This document shows positions 34,237 through 41,754 of a stretch of DNA of 64,000 nt, piece by piece. Source of the DNA: JANOSH01 sp031415695 (GTDB lineage: Bacteria > Actinomycetota > Acidimicrobiia > Acidimicrobiales > Ilumatobacteraceae); assembly GCA_031415695.1 (NCBI GenBank), contig JANOSH010000021.1, positions 1 to 64,000 of the forward strand. Direction: 5' to 3'. Positions within the stretch are counted from its first letter, which is position 1; each line of letters starts with the position of its first letter. The translations under genes and the position numbers were made by a program. The notes beneath the pieces were generated by a model. That model saw only the letters and a list, made by a program, of their open reading frames with translations, had not been told where the DNA came from and did not search any database.

Positions 34237-34974
34237 TTACGTTCCCATGATGATCGCGACGAGTTGACGCGTGTCATCCTGGTTCTCGACGGCAAGCCAT
34301 GCCTCGTGAAGATCATCATCGATCCAGTGAGCGACGGCGGATCGTAAACGGGCCCGGTCCTTCTTCGTCAGCTCCCCAGCGAGCGGACGGACGGGTAGAC
34401 GCGTGGCGAGCGACAGCAGGAACGCGAGATCTTGTTGATGACGCAAGCGTTCGTCTCGCGTCGCCGGAATCGAGTCGGCGGCAGCCTTCGCGACGATCGC
34501 TCCGACAAGTGATGGGGTCCGAACCGTAACCTCCTCGCCGTCGACCAGGGCGACGACCGTCTCTGCGCGCTCGAGCGCCTGAGTTGCTCCGGGCGCCTGC
34601 ACGGCATGGCCTGGCGGCGAGGTGACGACGTTGGCGCCGACACCTTCGGGAGCGAGAAGATCGACCTTGGCTGACCCTCGCGTGAAACGAGTGACACCCT
34701 CGGGCGAGATCTCTACGATGAATCGGAGTGCCACCAGCGCATCGGAAACGCGACGCATCGCGGTCCGTCCGTAAACGCGAACGTCGACCACGAGGTCGCC
34801 GTCGGTCGTCGGCCGAGCGGGCGTTACACCGAATCGGCTGGCGTGGATCGCAACCATCTGGCCTCCGACCACTATCCACTCATCGTTGCCGATGAGCCGC
34901 ACCAGCTCGCCGATTGCCAGCCATGTCTCACGTCCGGGAGGCGTCAACGTCGGTGTGAGATCGATCGCTGTCAC
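34237..34974 (-). CDS. Nucleotidyltransferase-fold protein, possible toxin of a TA pair
   Basis: 245 aa from GTG at 34974, overlapping the stop of the upstream HTH gene (GTGA). The N terminus has WIVVGGQMVAIHASRFG and ARPTTDGDLVVDV, the GG...D-x-D layout of minimal nucleotidyltransferases such as AbiEii/MNT-type toxins. The middle has LVGAIVAKAAADSIPATRDERLRHQQDLAFLLSL, typical of the C-terminal helical part. With its HTH partner it makes a plausible type IV-like or tRNA-modifying TA unit. It lies just left of the mobile element. Confidence 0.65.
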   Translation of the reverse strand: MTAIDLTPTLTPPGRETWLAIGELVRLIGNDEWIVVGGQMVAIHASRFGVTPARPTTDGDLVVDVRVYGRTAMRRVSDALVALRFIVEISPEGVTRFTRGSAKVDLLAPEGVGANVVTSPPGHAVQAPGATQALERAETVVALVDGEEVTVRTPSLVGAIVAKAAADSIPATRDERLRHQQDLAFLLSLATRLPVRPLAGELTKKDRARLRSAVAHWIDDDLHEAWLAVENQDDTRQLVAIIMGT

Positions 34975-35573
34975 CTGATTGCCTCCGCTGCGGATCTGGC
35001 ATCACCGATGTCGACCAGATCTATGGCTGCGACGAGCGGTGCGACGTAGCGATCTTCGTTGAATGGCCAGATGTCGTCGTTGACGACCCGGAGCACAAGG
35101 TTCGAATCGGCTGCACCTCGCACAGCGAAGTGATCGCTGAGGAATTCGTCGACGTCAGAGGCCCGCACGTAGGCGACGCGCTGACGCGGCTGGCCAACCG
35201 CCGAGTGATGTGCAATGGCTGCGTCGGTGCCACCGAGGACAAGCCGCTGGTCTTCGAGTGCCGTGTCGAGTTCACCCGGTAAAACCCGGACCGCAATGGG
35301 TACAGCGCGCCGTCGGCACTCGTTGGCGAGCATGCGAAGGTCAGCGAGCGATCCTGCGCTGGCGTTCGCCAGGCGTTGCCAGGCCATCGCTGCCGATAGC
35401 GGTCGGCCTCGGCTGGGACGAGCGGCTGCATAGCGCTGCAACGATTCCCGGTCGATTGTCCAGGCACGGCCGAACCTCGACGCAAGCAGGTCGCCCCGCT
35501 CGATCAGACGGCCGACCTGCATGCGCGACACGCCAAGGTGCTTGGCCGCTCGCTCGACGCTGATCTGGTCCAC
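34971..35573 (-). CDS. HTH protein, probable antitoxin/regulator of the nucleotidyltransferase
   Basis: 200 aa. N-terminal MerR/excisionase-type helix-turn-helix: ISVERAAKHLGVSRMQVGRLIERGDLLASRFGRAWTIDRESLQRY. The C-terminal 130 residues are unrecognised (LRMLANECRRRAVPIAVRVLPGELD; VAYVRASDVDEFLSDHFAVRG). The stop overlaps the nucleotidyltransferase start, which implies translational coupling, and the start is 92 bp from the attL repeat. An AT-rich promoter region lies at 35590-35640. Confidence 0.65.
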   Translation of the reverse strand: MDQISVERAAKHLGVSRMQVGRLIERGDLLASRFGRAWTIDRESLQRYAAARPSRGRPLSAAMAWQRLANASAGSLADLRMLANECRRRAVPIAVRVLPGELDTALEDQRLVLGGTDAAIAHHSAVGQPRQRVAYVRASDVDEFLSDHFAVRGAADSNLVLRVVNDDIWPFNEDRYVAPLVAAIDLVDIGDARSAAEAIR

Positions 35574-35664
35574 ATCGGCAGCCTATCGCCAATAAGTGAC
35601 GGTAGTAACGTATTATGACCAAACTTGGCAGTTAGAGGTTCCACACGCCCGGGCATCCCGGCTT

Positions 35665-35701
35665 ACCAGGGGAAACTTGGTGGGCGAGGGGGGACTTGAA
35701 C
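35665..35701 (+). repeat. attL direct repeat
   Basis: It holds ACCAGGGGAAAC, then TT, then a 23-bp part equal to the 3' end of tRNA-Leu (complement of its T arm and acceptor). The right copy differs only in the 2 bp between the two parts (AC). The left copy reads TGGT before the acceptor, so it would encode a CCA end, while the right copy would not. A third short copy of TGACCAGGGGAAAC lies at 35752-35765. Confidence 0.85.
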
Positions 35702-35817
35702 TCTCATTTTCAGGGTTTTGAACGGTGGTAATCGATGGCGAAAAGTGCCGCTGACCAGGGGAAACGCGAAGTCGACGTGTTGGTCGATGTTGGTGACTTC
35801 TACCCGATTTCAACCCG

Positions 35818-35840
35818 TCCGGTAGAAGATCCGGTAGAAG
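35818..35840 (+). repeat. Paired 11-bp repeat, candidate integrase arm site (left)
   Basis: TCCGGTAGAAG occurs twice, at 35818-35828 and 35830-35840, and an inverted relative (CTTCTACC) lies just upstream near 35797-35804. The same 11-mer occurs in tandem near the right end of the element. Its position about 120 bp inside attL fits an integrase arm-binding site. Confidence 0.5.
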
Positions 35841-35894
35841 CGCTGAGGCACATTTGCCGCCGCGTCGCTCGCGGGCAAGGGCATGGAACGACCG

Positions 35895-38552
35895 TCAACG
35901 GGCGCGCTCCAAAGCCGCTGCCTGCTGAAGTGTGTGAACAAGCGCCAGATCCGTCTCAGTTTCAGGATGACTGTCACCAAAGCGATTTCTATCGAGTTCG
36001 TAGGCCTTCGAAGCGGCGGCAAGCGCGTCGTCGATGCGGCCGAGTCCATGAGCTGCGAGCGCGAGTAGCACGGTCGCCAGGTTGAAGTACGCCGCAGGAA
36101 GATTTGGCACAAGGGCCACTGCGGCTGTCCCCAACTGCTCGACCGCCAGCTCAAGCTTCGACTTCGCGTCGAGGAGCTCAGCAATGGTCTCCTTCACACT
36201 TGTCAGATGAAACGACCGATGAAGTGCTAGCCGGCCCGAGATCGAGTTGTAGCACCCAATCGCGCGTTGGTCGTCGGCGACGTGCGACTCGGCCAGAGTG
36301 ATTGCACGCGCTTCGTCGAGGGCGTCGCTCGCCTTCTGCAGGTCCTCGATCTCAATGAGGGTGTCGGCTGCATCGAGCAAGGAGAAGAAGTGGCTTCGGC
36401 TCCCAGGAACCGAACTTCCGAGTCGCGCCATTCGATCTACCGCTGGAGCGACCGCAGTTGCGGGGTCCATGAACCGCGACAGGTTTCTGTCCAACTGAAG
36501 TGCTTCGAGGCGGCACGCTTCGAGTTCGGCGCCTTCGCCGTGGGCGGCGGTTTCCAGGACGTTGGATACCGCCTGCGACGACGACTCGATGTCCCCCAGA
36601 CACCAATCGACCTTCGCCTGCGCGAGAAGCCGTTGCGCGCCTAGGTTCAGGGGAAGATCGGTGGCTGGCGGCAGGAACCGAATGTGCTCGACCACGAAGT
36701 CGATGTCGCTTCCACTACCCCCGAGCAGGGCGAGACCTGCCAATGAGTTCAGCGCCTGCGGAATGAAGTCTCCTCTGCGAATGTCGTTTGACCTCTGCAC
36801 GACGTCGCGTAGGAGCTCCCTGCCGTGTTCGACTTCGTCGCAAGCAATGAGAAGATCGGCGAGCTTGATCTGATGTTTGAGCGTGTGCAGAGCATCCCGG
36901 TGGCCGTCGCGCTCAATCCGCTGGATCCACTCGAACCCGATCTTGGCCAAACGCATGGCTTCGTCGCGCTGCCCCATTTCGACCAGCTGGGGTGCGAACT
37001 CGATGCAACCAATGAACACAGCTGTGCCAACGTGGCCCGTTGCCAAGCAGAGGTCCAGCAGCGCTACCGCCCTCGTGCACTCGACGAACGCCGGCGAATC
37101 CAGTTTCAGCATGAAATAGCCGAGGGCAATCTCCAGATTCGCGCGGAGGTCAGGCGCAAGCTCAAGAACGAGCATCCGGATCAAAGGGTGCACCGAGAGT
37201 GCGTCGTCGACGGGTCGCACGAGGCGCGACGCAAAGAGTTGGTACAGAGCGCTTCCGGTCTCTGATTCTCGATCGAGCGATTTCCAGATCGCCATCGACT
37301 GGGGAATCACGTCGCTCGATTCCATCCAGTCCGAACCCGGCAGACAAGCGATCATCTCCCGAACGAAGAGATGCTCACGTGGAACTGCTCCGGCTCCTAG
37401 GCAACAGAGCGTCCTCAAGACCTCAAGTGCTTCGGGCGACCGCGCTTCCAGCGTGTCCAGCGATATCCGTAGCGAGGCCGCGAGAGACTTGTGATTGGAA
37501 CCGCTCGACCCCATCTCCAGTAGCACAGCCGGGTGAGCGCGTAGTCGGTCGAGGTATTCGGTGATCGAGATCGTCAAGGTACGGCAAACGGAGATTGCCT
37601 GGGTTAGAGCGAGCGGGTTCGAGCCCATCTCAGCCATGAGCAGTTCGACATCGTCCGCCAGCCCTGGCGCGACGAGCGAAACAAGGTTTTGCACCTCGGT
37701 CAGCGTCAACTCGTCCAGCACCACGATCTCGTGTCTTAGTCCGAAGTCAGATGAAGTACTCGTAACGATGACACGGACCGGCGACTCTGCGGGGAGGTAG
37801 GGCAGCACGACTCCCGGATCGGTAACGCCATCGAAGACAATGATGTCGAACTCGTCTCCTGGGAGATCGACCGGAACTCCAGTCGTTGGCGGTTCGCGTA
37901 CTCCTGCAATGTCGGCCATTGCAGCCATTAGCGCAGCGGCGTCGGAAGCATCCACGAATACGGCCCGCGCCTGTGACGCCGCCGGCGACGCGAGGAATTC
38001 GAGGACGAGGCTCGTCTTGCCTACTCCGGGACCACCAACGAGTAAATACGGCCTTTTCGGGCCGGGGACCCCGATGGCCAACGCGGAGGCGAGCTGGTCA
38101 ATCTGCTCAGAGCGTCCCACGAAGTATGGATCTGACGTTGCGCGGATGAGCTGCGACCGGGATCGCGGCGGCGCGTCGCGATGGTGCCACCGTGCGCCGT
38201 CGATCTGCCGATTCGCACGGGTCTCCGCATCGTGTCGCCATTGCCTCAGCACCCCGACCGGATACCGCACCTCGTCGCTGTCGATGTTCGTCGAGCACGT
38301 CCCGCACAGCCAGATACCGTTGTCGATAGAGGCCCGCTCTTCGTTCGTGAGGTCCTGATTGAATCTTGGTCCGCCCGGCGCAGCGGCAGTTATGTGCGCT
38401 GCGACGCCGATGCTCTTTGAACCGGATGGTCCAGCCTTTGGACCGCTCGTCTGGCGCTGACAGTCGGGGTTCGAACATCGGTGGCCAGCGCGGGCCGCTA
38501 GGTCTCTTTTCACGACCGGTGAGAAGTCGTCCCTGGCCTGTTTCTGCCTCAT
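35895..38552 (-). CDS. HNH-like / STAND ATPase / helical-repeat protein, candidate antiviral sensor
   Basis: 885 aa from ATG at 38552. Residues 20-110 are an HNH-like zinc-finger nuclease: Cys26-x4-Cys31, His53 in AAHI, GGPRFNQDLTNEER, then NGIWLCGTCSTNID with Cys83 and Cys86. Residues 143-320 form a STAND/NB-ARC-like ATPase: YFVGRSEQIDQL, Walker A GGPGVGKTS at 173-181, Walker B FDIIVFDG, sensor VIVTSTSS and GSNPLAL. A helical region with a winged-helix look (VLRTLCCLGAGAVPREHLF) leads to some 480 residues of TPR-like repeats. This effector-switch-sensor plan is that of bacterial NLR-like defence proteins such as Avs. The gene stands alone at the left end of the element. Function is inferred. 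Confidence 0.75.
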   Translation of the reverse strand: MRQKQARDDFSPVVKRDLAARAGHRCSNPDCQRQTSGPKAGPSGSKSIGVAAHITAAAPGGPRFNQDLTNEERASIDNGIWLCGTCSTNIDSDEVRYPVGVLRQWRHDAETRANRQIDGARWHHRDAPPRSRSQLIRATSDPYFVGRSEQIDQLASALAIGVPGPKRPYLLVGGPGVGKTSLVLEFLASPAASQARAVFVDASDAAALMAAMADIAGVREPPTTGVPVDLPGDEFDIIVFDGVTDPGVVLPYLPAESPVRVIVTSTSSDFGLRHEIVVLDELTLTEVQNLVSLVAPGLADDVELLMAEMGSNPLALTQAISVCRTLTISITEYLDRLRAHPAVLLEMGSSGSNHKSLAASLRISLDTLEARSPEALEVLRTLCCLGAGAVPREHLFVREMIACLPGSDWMESSDVIPQSMAIWKSLDRESETGSALYQLFASRLVRPVDDALSVHPLIRMLVLELAPDLRANLEIALGYFMLKLDSPAFVECTRAVALLDLCLATGHVGTAVFIGCIEFAPQLVEMGQRDEAMRLAKIGFEWIQRIERDGHRDALHTLKHQIKLADLLIACDEVEHGRELLRDVVQRSNDIRRGDFIPQALNSLAGLALLGGSGSDIDFVVEHIRFLPPATDLPLNLGAQRLLAQAKVDWCLGDIESSSQAVSNVLETAAHGEGAELEACRLEALQLDRNLSRFMDPATAVAPAVDRMARLGSSVPGSRSHFFSLLDAADTLIEIEDLQKASDALDEARAITLAESHVADDQRAIGCYNSISGRLALHRSFHLTSVKETIAELLDAKSKLELAVEQLGTAAVALVPNLPAAYFNLATVLLALAAHGLGRIDDALAAASKAYELDRNRFGDSHPETETDLALVHTLQQAAALERAR

Positions 38553-38746
38553 CGACCGTCCCCCGCGTCCTCGACCAACTCGGCACTCTACTTCGGCCGT
38601 TTCCAGGCGCGCCGATGCTTGTTCGTGACGACATCCATCAACACTTGGATCACGAACGCAAGACGCGATCGCCTCTTGGTTTCGAGACACGACAGATGGC
38701 TTGAACCTGGCAAACGTGAAAGGCACGGGAACTGAAGGGATCCGGC

Positions 38747-38873
38747 ATGATGGAGCTGACATTGAAATCCAGAGGAGGCGGAGGGTTTCATCGCCTACCT
38801 GTCTGGTCGCGTCATTGAGTTGAGCATCGAGCCCGATCACGGCTTGGCGAGGTGCGTGATCGTCGAGGGCTAA
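38747..38873 (+). pseudogene. Frameshifted fragment related to the small protein at 41410-41670
   Basis: Within a 416-bp stretch that otherwise holds no gene, an ATG at 38747 gives MMELTLKS. After a one-base shift, the frame EEAEGFIAYLSGRVIELSIE, ending CVIVEG and a stop, closely follows EAVEAFVGYLSGYVIELTV and VVVVDG of the small protein encoded at 41670-41410 on the other strand. It is therefore likely a shortened, broken paralogue. Nothing else is supported between 38553 and 38968. Confidence 0.55.
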
Positions 38874-38968
38874 AGACCCACGGCCGATCGGTGGCTCGGC
38901 TCGCGGGTTCGACATTGGTCAGACCGCTGGCAGCGCGTTCGTAGCGCTGTTCGATGATGTCGTCTGCG

Positions 38969-39601
38969 TCACGATCGACTGACTGGCACTCCTGGATCGG
39001 TGACGGCACTAAATATCATGGCGCGCCCCGCGAGTGCTGCGTCGAAAGCTGCCTCCGATAGCGCCAGCCGCGCTGCCATCCTTTGACCCCGAGCGGGCCC
39101 ATCGACGATGACCATCGCTGCGTCGAGAAGTTGCGCGGCCACGACCCGCTCGATGAAGAACGCGAGACGGTCGAGGTGGGTGGCTGGGGCGTCGCCGGTG
39201 ACGAGCGCGACCTCATTCCAGAACGCATCACTGTCGATCACGACCACCGCTCCCAACCATGGGCGCACCAGTTCCGTCGTGGCCGCCTTGCTCGCGTCAA
39301 TCGCTTGAGCGAGCAGGCGGTCGGTGACCGACAGCAGAGTCGTCTCGCTGAGCCCGTCCGTTGGAATGTGTACGGCGTGGATCGCCGCGAGCGGGGAGCC
39401 GTCGATCGCGACCACGCAGTTCCACCGCCTGCGCCGCCGAAAGTGGCCGGCGACGAGCGCCGGACCGACCGTGACTCGTTCAGATGCAAGACCGGCGGTG
39501 GTCTGAACTATTCGTCGGACTCGTTCGGCGGTTTCGCGCAGCACCCGATCCGTACCCTGGGCTCGGGTTCCACGGGCGGGAACTTGAAGGTCGCTCGTCA
39601 T
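38969..39601 (-). CDS. PaeR7I/XhoI-like protein with altered catalytic residues
   Basis: 210 aa from ATG at 39601. The region HFRRRRRWNCVVAIDGSPLAAIH and the later PWLGAVVVID, HLDRLAFFIERVVAAQLLDAAMVIV follow the order and spacing I associate with XhoI/PaeR7I restriction enzymes (a Trp-Asp start to the strand, an AAxEFKS core, PWLGY, then a YADRYELLCRKLVRERLY helix). Here the catalytic Asp is Asn61, and the Glu and Lys of the E-x-K are His75 and Val77, so it should not cleave DNA. There is no methyltransferase next to it. The homology is remembered, not searched. Confidence 0.5.
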   Translation of the reverse strand: MTSDLQVPARGTRAQGTDRVLRETAERVRRIVQTTAGLASERVTVGPALVAGHFRRRRRWNCVVAIDGSPLAAIHAVHIPTDGLSETTLLSVTDRLLAQAIDASKAATTELVRPWLGAVVVIDSDAFWNEVALVTGDAPATHLDRLAFFIERVVAAQLLDAAMVIVDGPARGQRMAARLALSEAAFDAALAGRAMIFSAVTDPGVPVSRS

Positions 39602-39786
39602 GGAGTTCATCATCGCTCGAGAACGGACGACAGCAGTGGCGCCACGTTGTCGGACGTCTGACGCGGCACCCAAGGGCTTTTGCCGCATAGAACGCTCCGC
39701 CATGTTTGCCCTGCTCAGCCCCCGAATCTGGGCGGTGACGGCCTCGACTGGCGAGCAATCGCGCAAAGAACGCCAGGAGCTGCCGG

Positions 39787-40728
39787 CTATAGCTGGTCGG
39801 CGACCGCTTGGACTTGAGCGATGCAGTCGTCGAACCCCGGCCGGTGCGCACCTGGCCAGACGAACTGGCCGACGATCTCCTCGTACTTCGACAGTGCCCG
39901 ACGGGCAGAGGGTGACTTCGGGTCGAATGCCGGGCTGTCAGCGAATCCTCGTGCCGGACGGGCTGTAGCCGGTAGCTCGGCTGCGGTCGAGTAGGTGACG
40001 ACGTCGCGGGCGAGCGCGTCCACACCGAGTTGACCAAGCTCAGCGACGATCTCGGGTCGGCCAAGCAGATGGAACAGGTCGTAGTAGTGGCGCGCCGTCT
40101 TGTTGATCCGGCCGTCGTCAGCGTCAGCGTGGGCTGTGTGCAGCAATACCAACTTTTCAACGAGTGTCCGGACTGGTGAAAGCACCGAAACCTCGAATGC
40201 TTGTGCCTCATCGACATCGTCGAAGTTGCCGTCACCGTGTTCGGCGATGAGCGAACGGACGGTGAGGCGTTGATGCGGCATGGTGCCACCGCGAGAACCG
40301 AGTTCGATCAGGAGCCCGTCCGAGGTTCCGGCCGCATCGATGTCCGCTGGATAGTGGATGCGCGCTGCACGCTTGACGGCTTTGGTCGTGCCCGACGGTT
40401 CGGCAATCGCCGGCAGGCCGCATCCCGCCGCCGCTTCGTCGATGAGGCGACGGAGGAGTCTGTCTTGTTCGCCCTTGCTACCAGTGGGCAGCACGACGAG
40501 CATGTCTACGTCCTCGGAGAATCGTTCAATCAGTCGAAACGCCTTTGACAGACTGGTGCCACCCTTGAAGAGCAGCGTGAAACGCTCAGCCTCGGCAACC
40601 GCCGACATGCGCCGGAGCGCTTCGGTCAGCCAGTAGTCCTTCGCGATGTGAGCGGCCGGTATGCCCGTCCGATCCGCGACCTGCCGTATGGCGATCGTGA
40701 GCAGTCGCGGGTCGTCACGCAGCCGCAC
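39787..40728 (-). CDS. AbiEii-type nucleotidyltransferase toxin
   Basis: 313 aa. The nucleotidyltransferase core is FTLLFKGGTSLSKAFRLIERFSEDVDMLV, with GG-S and D-x-D as active site. Further family marks are AKDYWLTEALRRM upstream and SPVRTLVEKLVLLHTAH and ARHYYDLFHLL downstream. AbiEii toxins transfer nucleotides, in studied cases onto tRNA acceptor ends. The start overlaps the end of the AbiEi-like antitoxin gene by 14 bp. On a mobile element such a pair serves both stabilisation and phage defence. Confidence 0.87.
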   Translation of the reverse strand: MRLRDDPRLLTIAIRQVADRTGIPAAHIAKDYWLTEALRRMSAVAEAERFTLLFKGGTSLSKAFRLIERFSEDVDMLVVLPTGSKGEQDRLLRRLIDEAAAGCGLPAIAEPSGTTKAVKRAARIHYPADIDAAGTSDGLLIELGSRGGTMPHQRLTVRSLIAEHGDGNFDDVDEAQAFEVSVLSPVRTLVEKLVLLHTAHADADDGRINKTARHYYDLFHLLGRPEIVAELGQLGVDALARDVVTYSTAAELPATARPARGFADSPAFDPKSPSARRALSKYEEIVGQFVWPGAHRPGFDDCIAQVQAVADQL

Positions 40729-41332
40729 CGGTCAACTCCAAGTCAATCGAGGCGAGCTGCTCGCGAACTGTCAGGTCGTGCTCCAGTCGTGCCGCGTGGC
40801 GAAGCACTTCAAGGCGAACATGTCCGCCTTCGATGAGTTCGCGCACCCGCCTCACGACAGCAGGCCACTCGGCCTCAATCACGGCGTCGCCGGCCTTCAA
40901 CGCCTCGATGATCGCTACCTCAAGCGGTCGCATCCCCAGCTCTCGGCGATGGTATGAACGGGCCAAGAATTTGACGCCCCGAATCGGGCGCGGCGGCCGG
41001 CCCGGGACCGCGTAGTACTCCGTACCTGGGACCTGCGTCGTGAGCCCAAGTATGTGCGCCGCTGCCATGCCGGCCGGGCCCGTTCCGGGGCCTGAGATCT
41101 CGTATACGACTTGGCGGATCCCTGGACGACTGGGGCCGAACCGGGTCCACTCCGTGCGCCAGTACAGGCCCTTGCGCACTCGGAGAACCGGCGGCTCCGA
41201 TTCAGCGGCGATCCGTGAGATCGCCGTCTCGACGGCAGCGGATGGGCCGATGAGGTCGCGTGACCAGACGAACGTGTCAACCGGGAGCGCTGCAAGCTGC
41301 TCCCTTACGCTGGTCGTGATCGAGTGGCTCAT
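40715..41332 (-). CDS. AbiEi-like antitoxin (DUF6088 type)
   Basis: 205 aa from ATG at 41332. N-terminal winged-helix region (VREQLAALPVDTFVWSRDLIG, TAISRIAAESEPPVLRVRKGLYWR), then a C-terminal antitoxin domain (GMAAAHILGLTTQVPGTEYYAVPG, RRELGMRPLEVAIIEAL). AbiEi proteins bind inverted repeats in their own promoter; a matching one covers the start codon (41331-41361), so autoregulation is likely. Confidence 0.8.
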   Translation of the reverse strand: MSHSITTSVREQLAALPVDTFVWSRDLIGPSAAVETAISRIAAESEPPVLRVRKGLYWRTEWTRFGPSRPGIRQVVYEISGPGTGPAGMAAAHILGLTTQVPGTEYYAVPGRPPRPIRGVKFLARSYHRRELGMRPLEVAIIEALKAGDAVIEAEWPAVVRRVRELIEGGHVRLEVLRHAARLEHDLTVREQLASIDLELTGAAA

Positions 41333-41361
41333 GACAGAAAAGTGTATCGCAATTCTGTCAT
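41331..41361. promoter_or_regulatory. Inverted repeat operator at the abiE start
   Basis: TGACAGAA (41332-41339) and TTCTGTCA (41353-41360) are separated by 13 bp, with one extra A-T pair on the outside. It overlaps the AbiEi start codon and is repeated, with the same arms and spacing, at 41726-41754. Confidence 0.7.
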
Positions 41362-41409
41362 TCGGCGACCGGTATTTTGGGTTACCGCAGGAGTTGTTCA
41401 GCGAGGACA

Positions 41410-41670
41410 TCAGAACACCGCGATCGCGGCGATGTCACCGAAATCGATCACGACGGGCTCGCACGCTCCGCTTGTCGGATCCTCGTTGTAGGTCCGCACC
41501 GCGATCGCAGCGAACCCTTGAGTGGTTCGACCGAGGCCGTCAACGACCACGACCAGCGGGTCGCCGTGCCTGCCATTGTCGGAAACCGTGAGTTCGATGA
41601 CGTATCCCGACAAGTACCCGACAAACGCCTCGACGGCCTCACCGGCGAGTCGCAGTGCGATGGTGTTCAC
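41410..41670 (-). CDS. Small protein of unknown function under an AbiE-like operator
   Basis: 86 aa, beta-rich: IALRLAGEAVEAFVGYLSGY, VIELTV, DPLVVVVDGLGRTTQGFAAIAVRTY, EPVVIDFGDIAAIAVF. No family recognised. Its promoter region holds the second copy of the TGACAGAA-N13-TTCTGTCA repeat, so it is probably controlled with the abiE pair. A broken paralogous fragment lies at 38747-38873. Confidence 0.6.
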   Translation of the reverse strand: MNTIALRLAGEAVEAFVGYLSGYVIELTVSDNGRHGDPLVVVVDGLGRTTQGFAAIAVRTYNEDPTSGACEPVVIDFGDIAAIAVF

Positions 41671-41725
41671 GATGAGCCTCCCTGACGAGAAGCATGACAG
41701 CCAGGTGTGACATAGTTTCCGGATT

Positions 41726-41754
41726 TGACAGAAACGCGTAACGCTTTTCTGTCA
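41726..41754. promoter_or_regulatory. Second copy of the AbiE-type inverted repeat
   Basis: TGACAGAA (41726-41733) and TTCTGTCA (41747-41754) with 13 bp between, identical in arms and spacing to the site at 41331-41361. It lies 56 bp upstream of the 86-aa gene start and just past the end of the coupling-protein gene. Confidence 0.7.

Noticed and set aside
35679..35701. Second tRNA-Leu at attL
   Set aside because: Only the 3' end of the tRNA is repeated; the anticodon and D arms are absent, so it is an attachment-site copy and not a tRNA gene.
35735..36085. Open frame of 116 aa next to attL
   Set aside because: It runs into the 3' end of the STAND gene on the other strand, begins within repeat sequence, and has no coding character.
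39605..39620. CTCGAG, the XhoI/PaeR7I recognition site, just upstream of the PaeR7I-like gene
   Set aside because: A GC-rich hexamer is expected often by chance, and the protein seems to lack catalytic residues.
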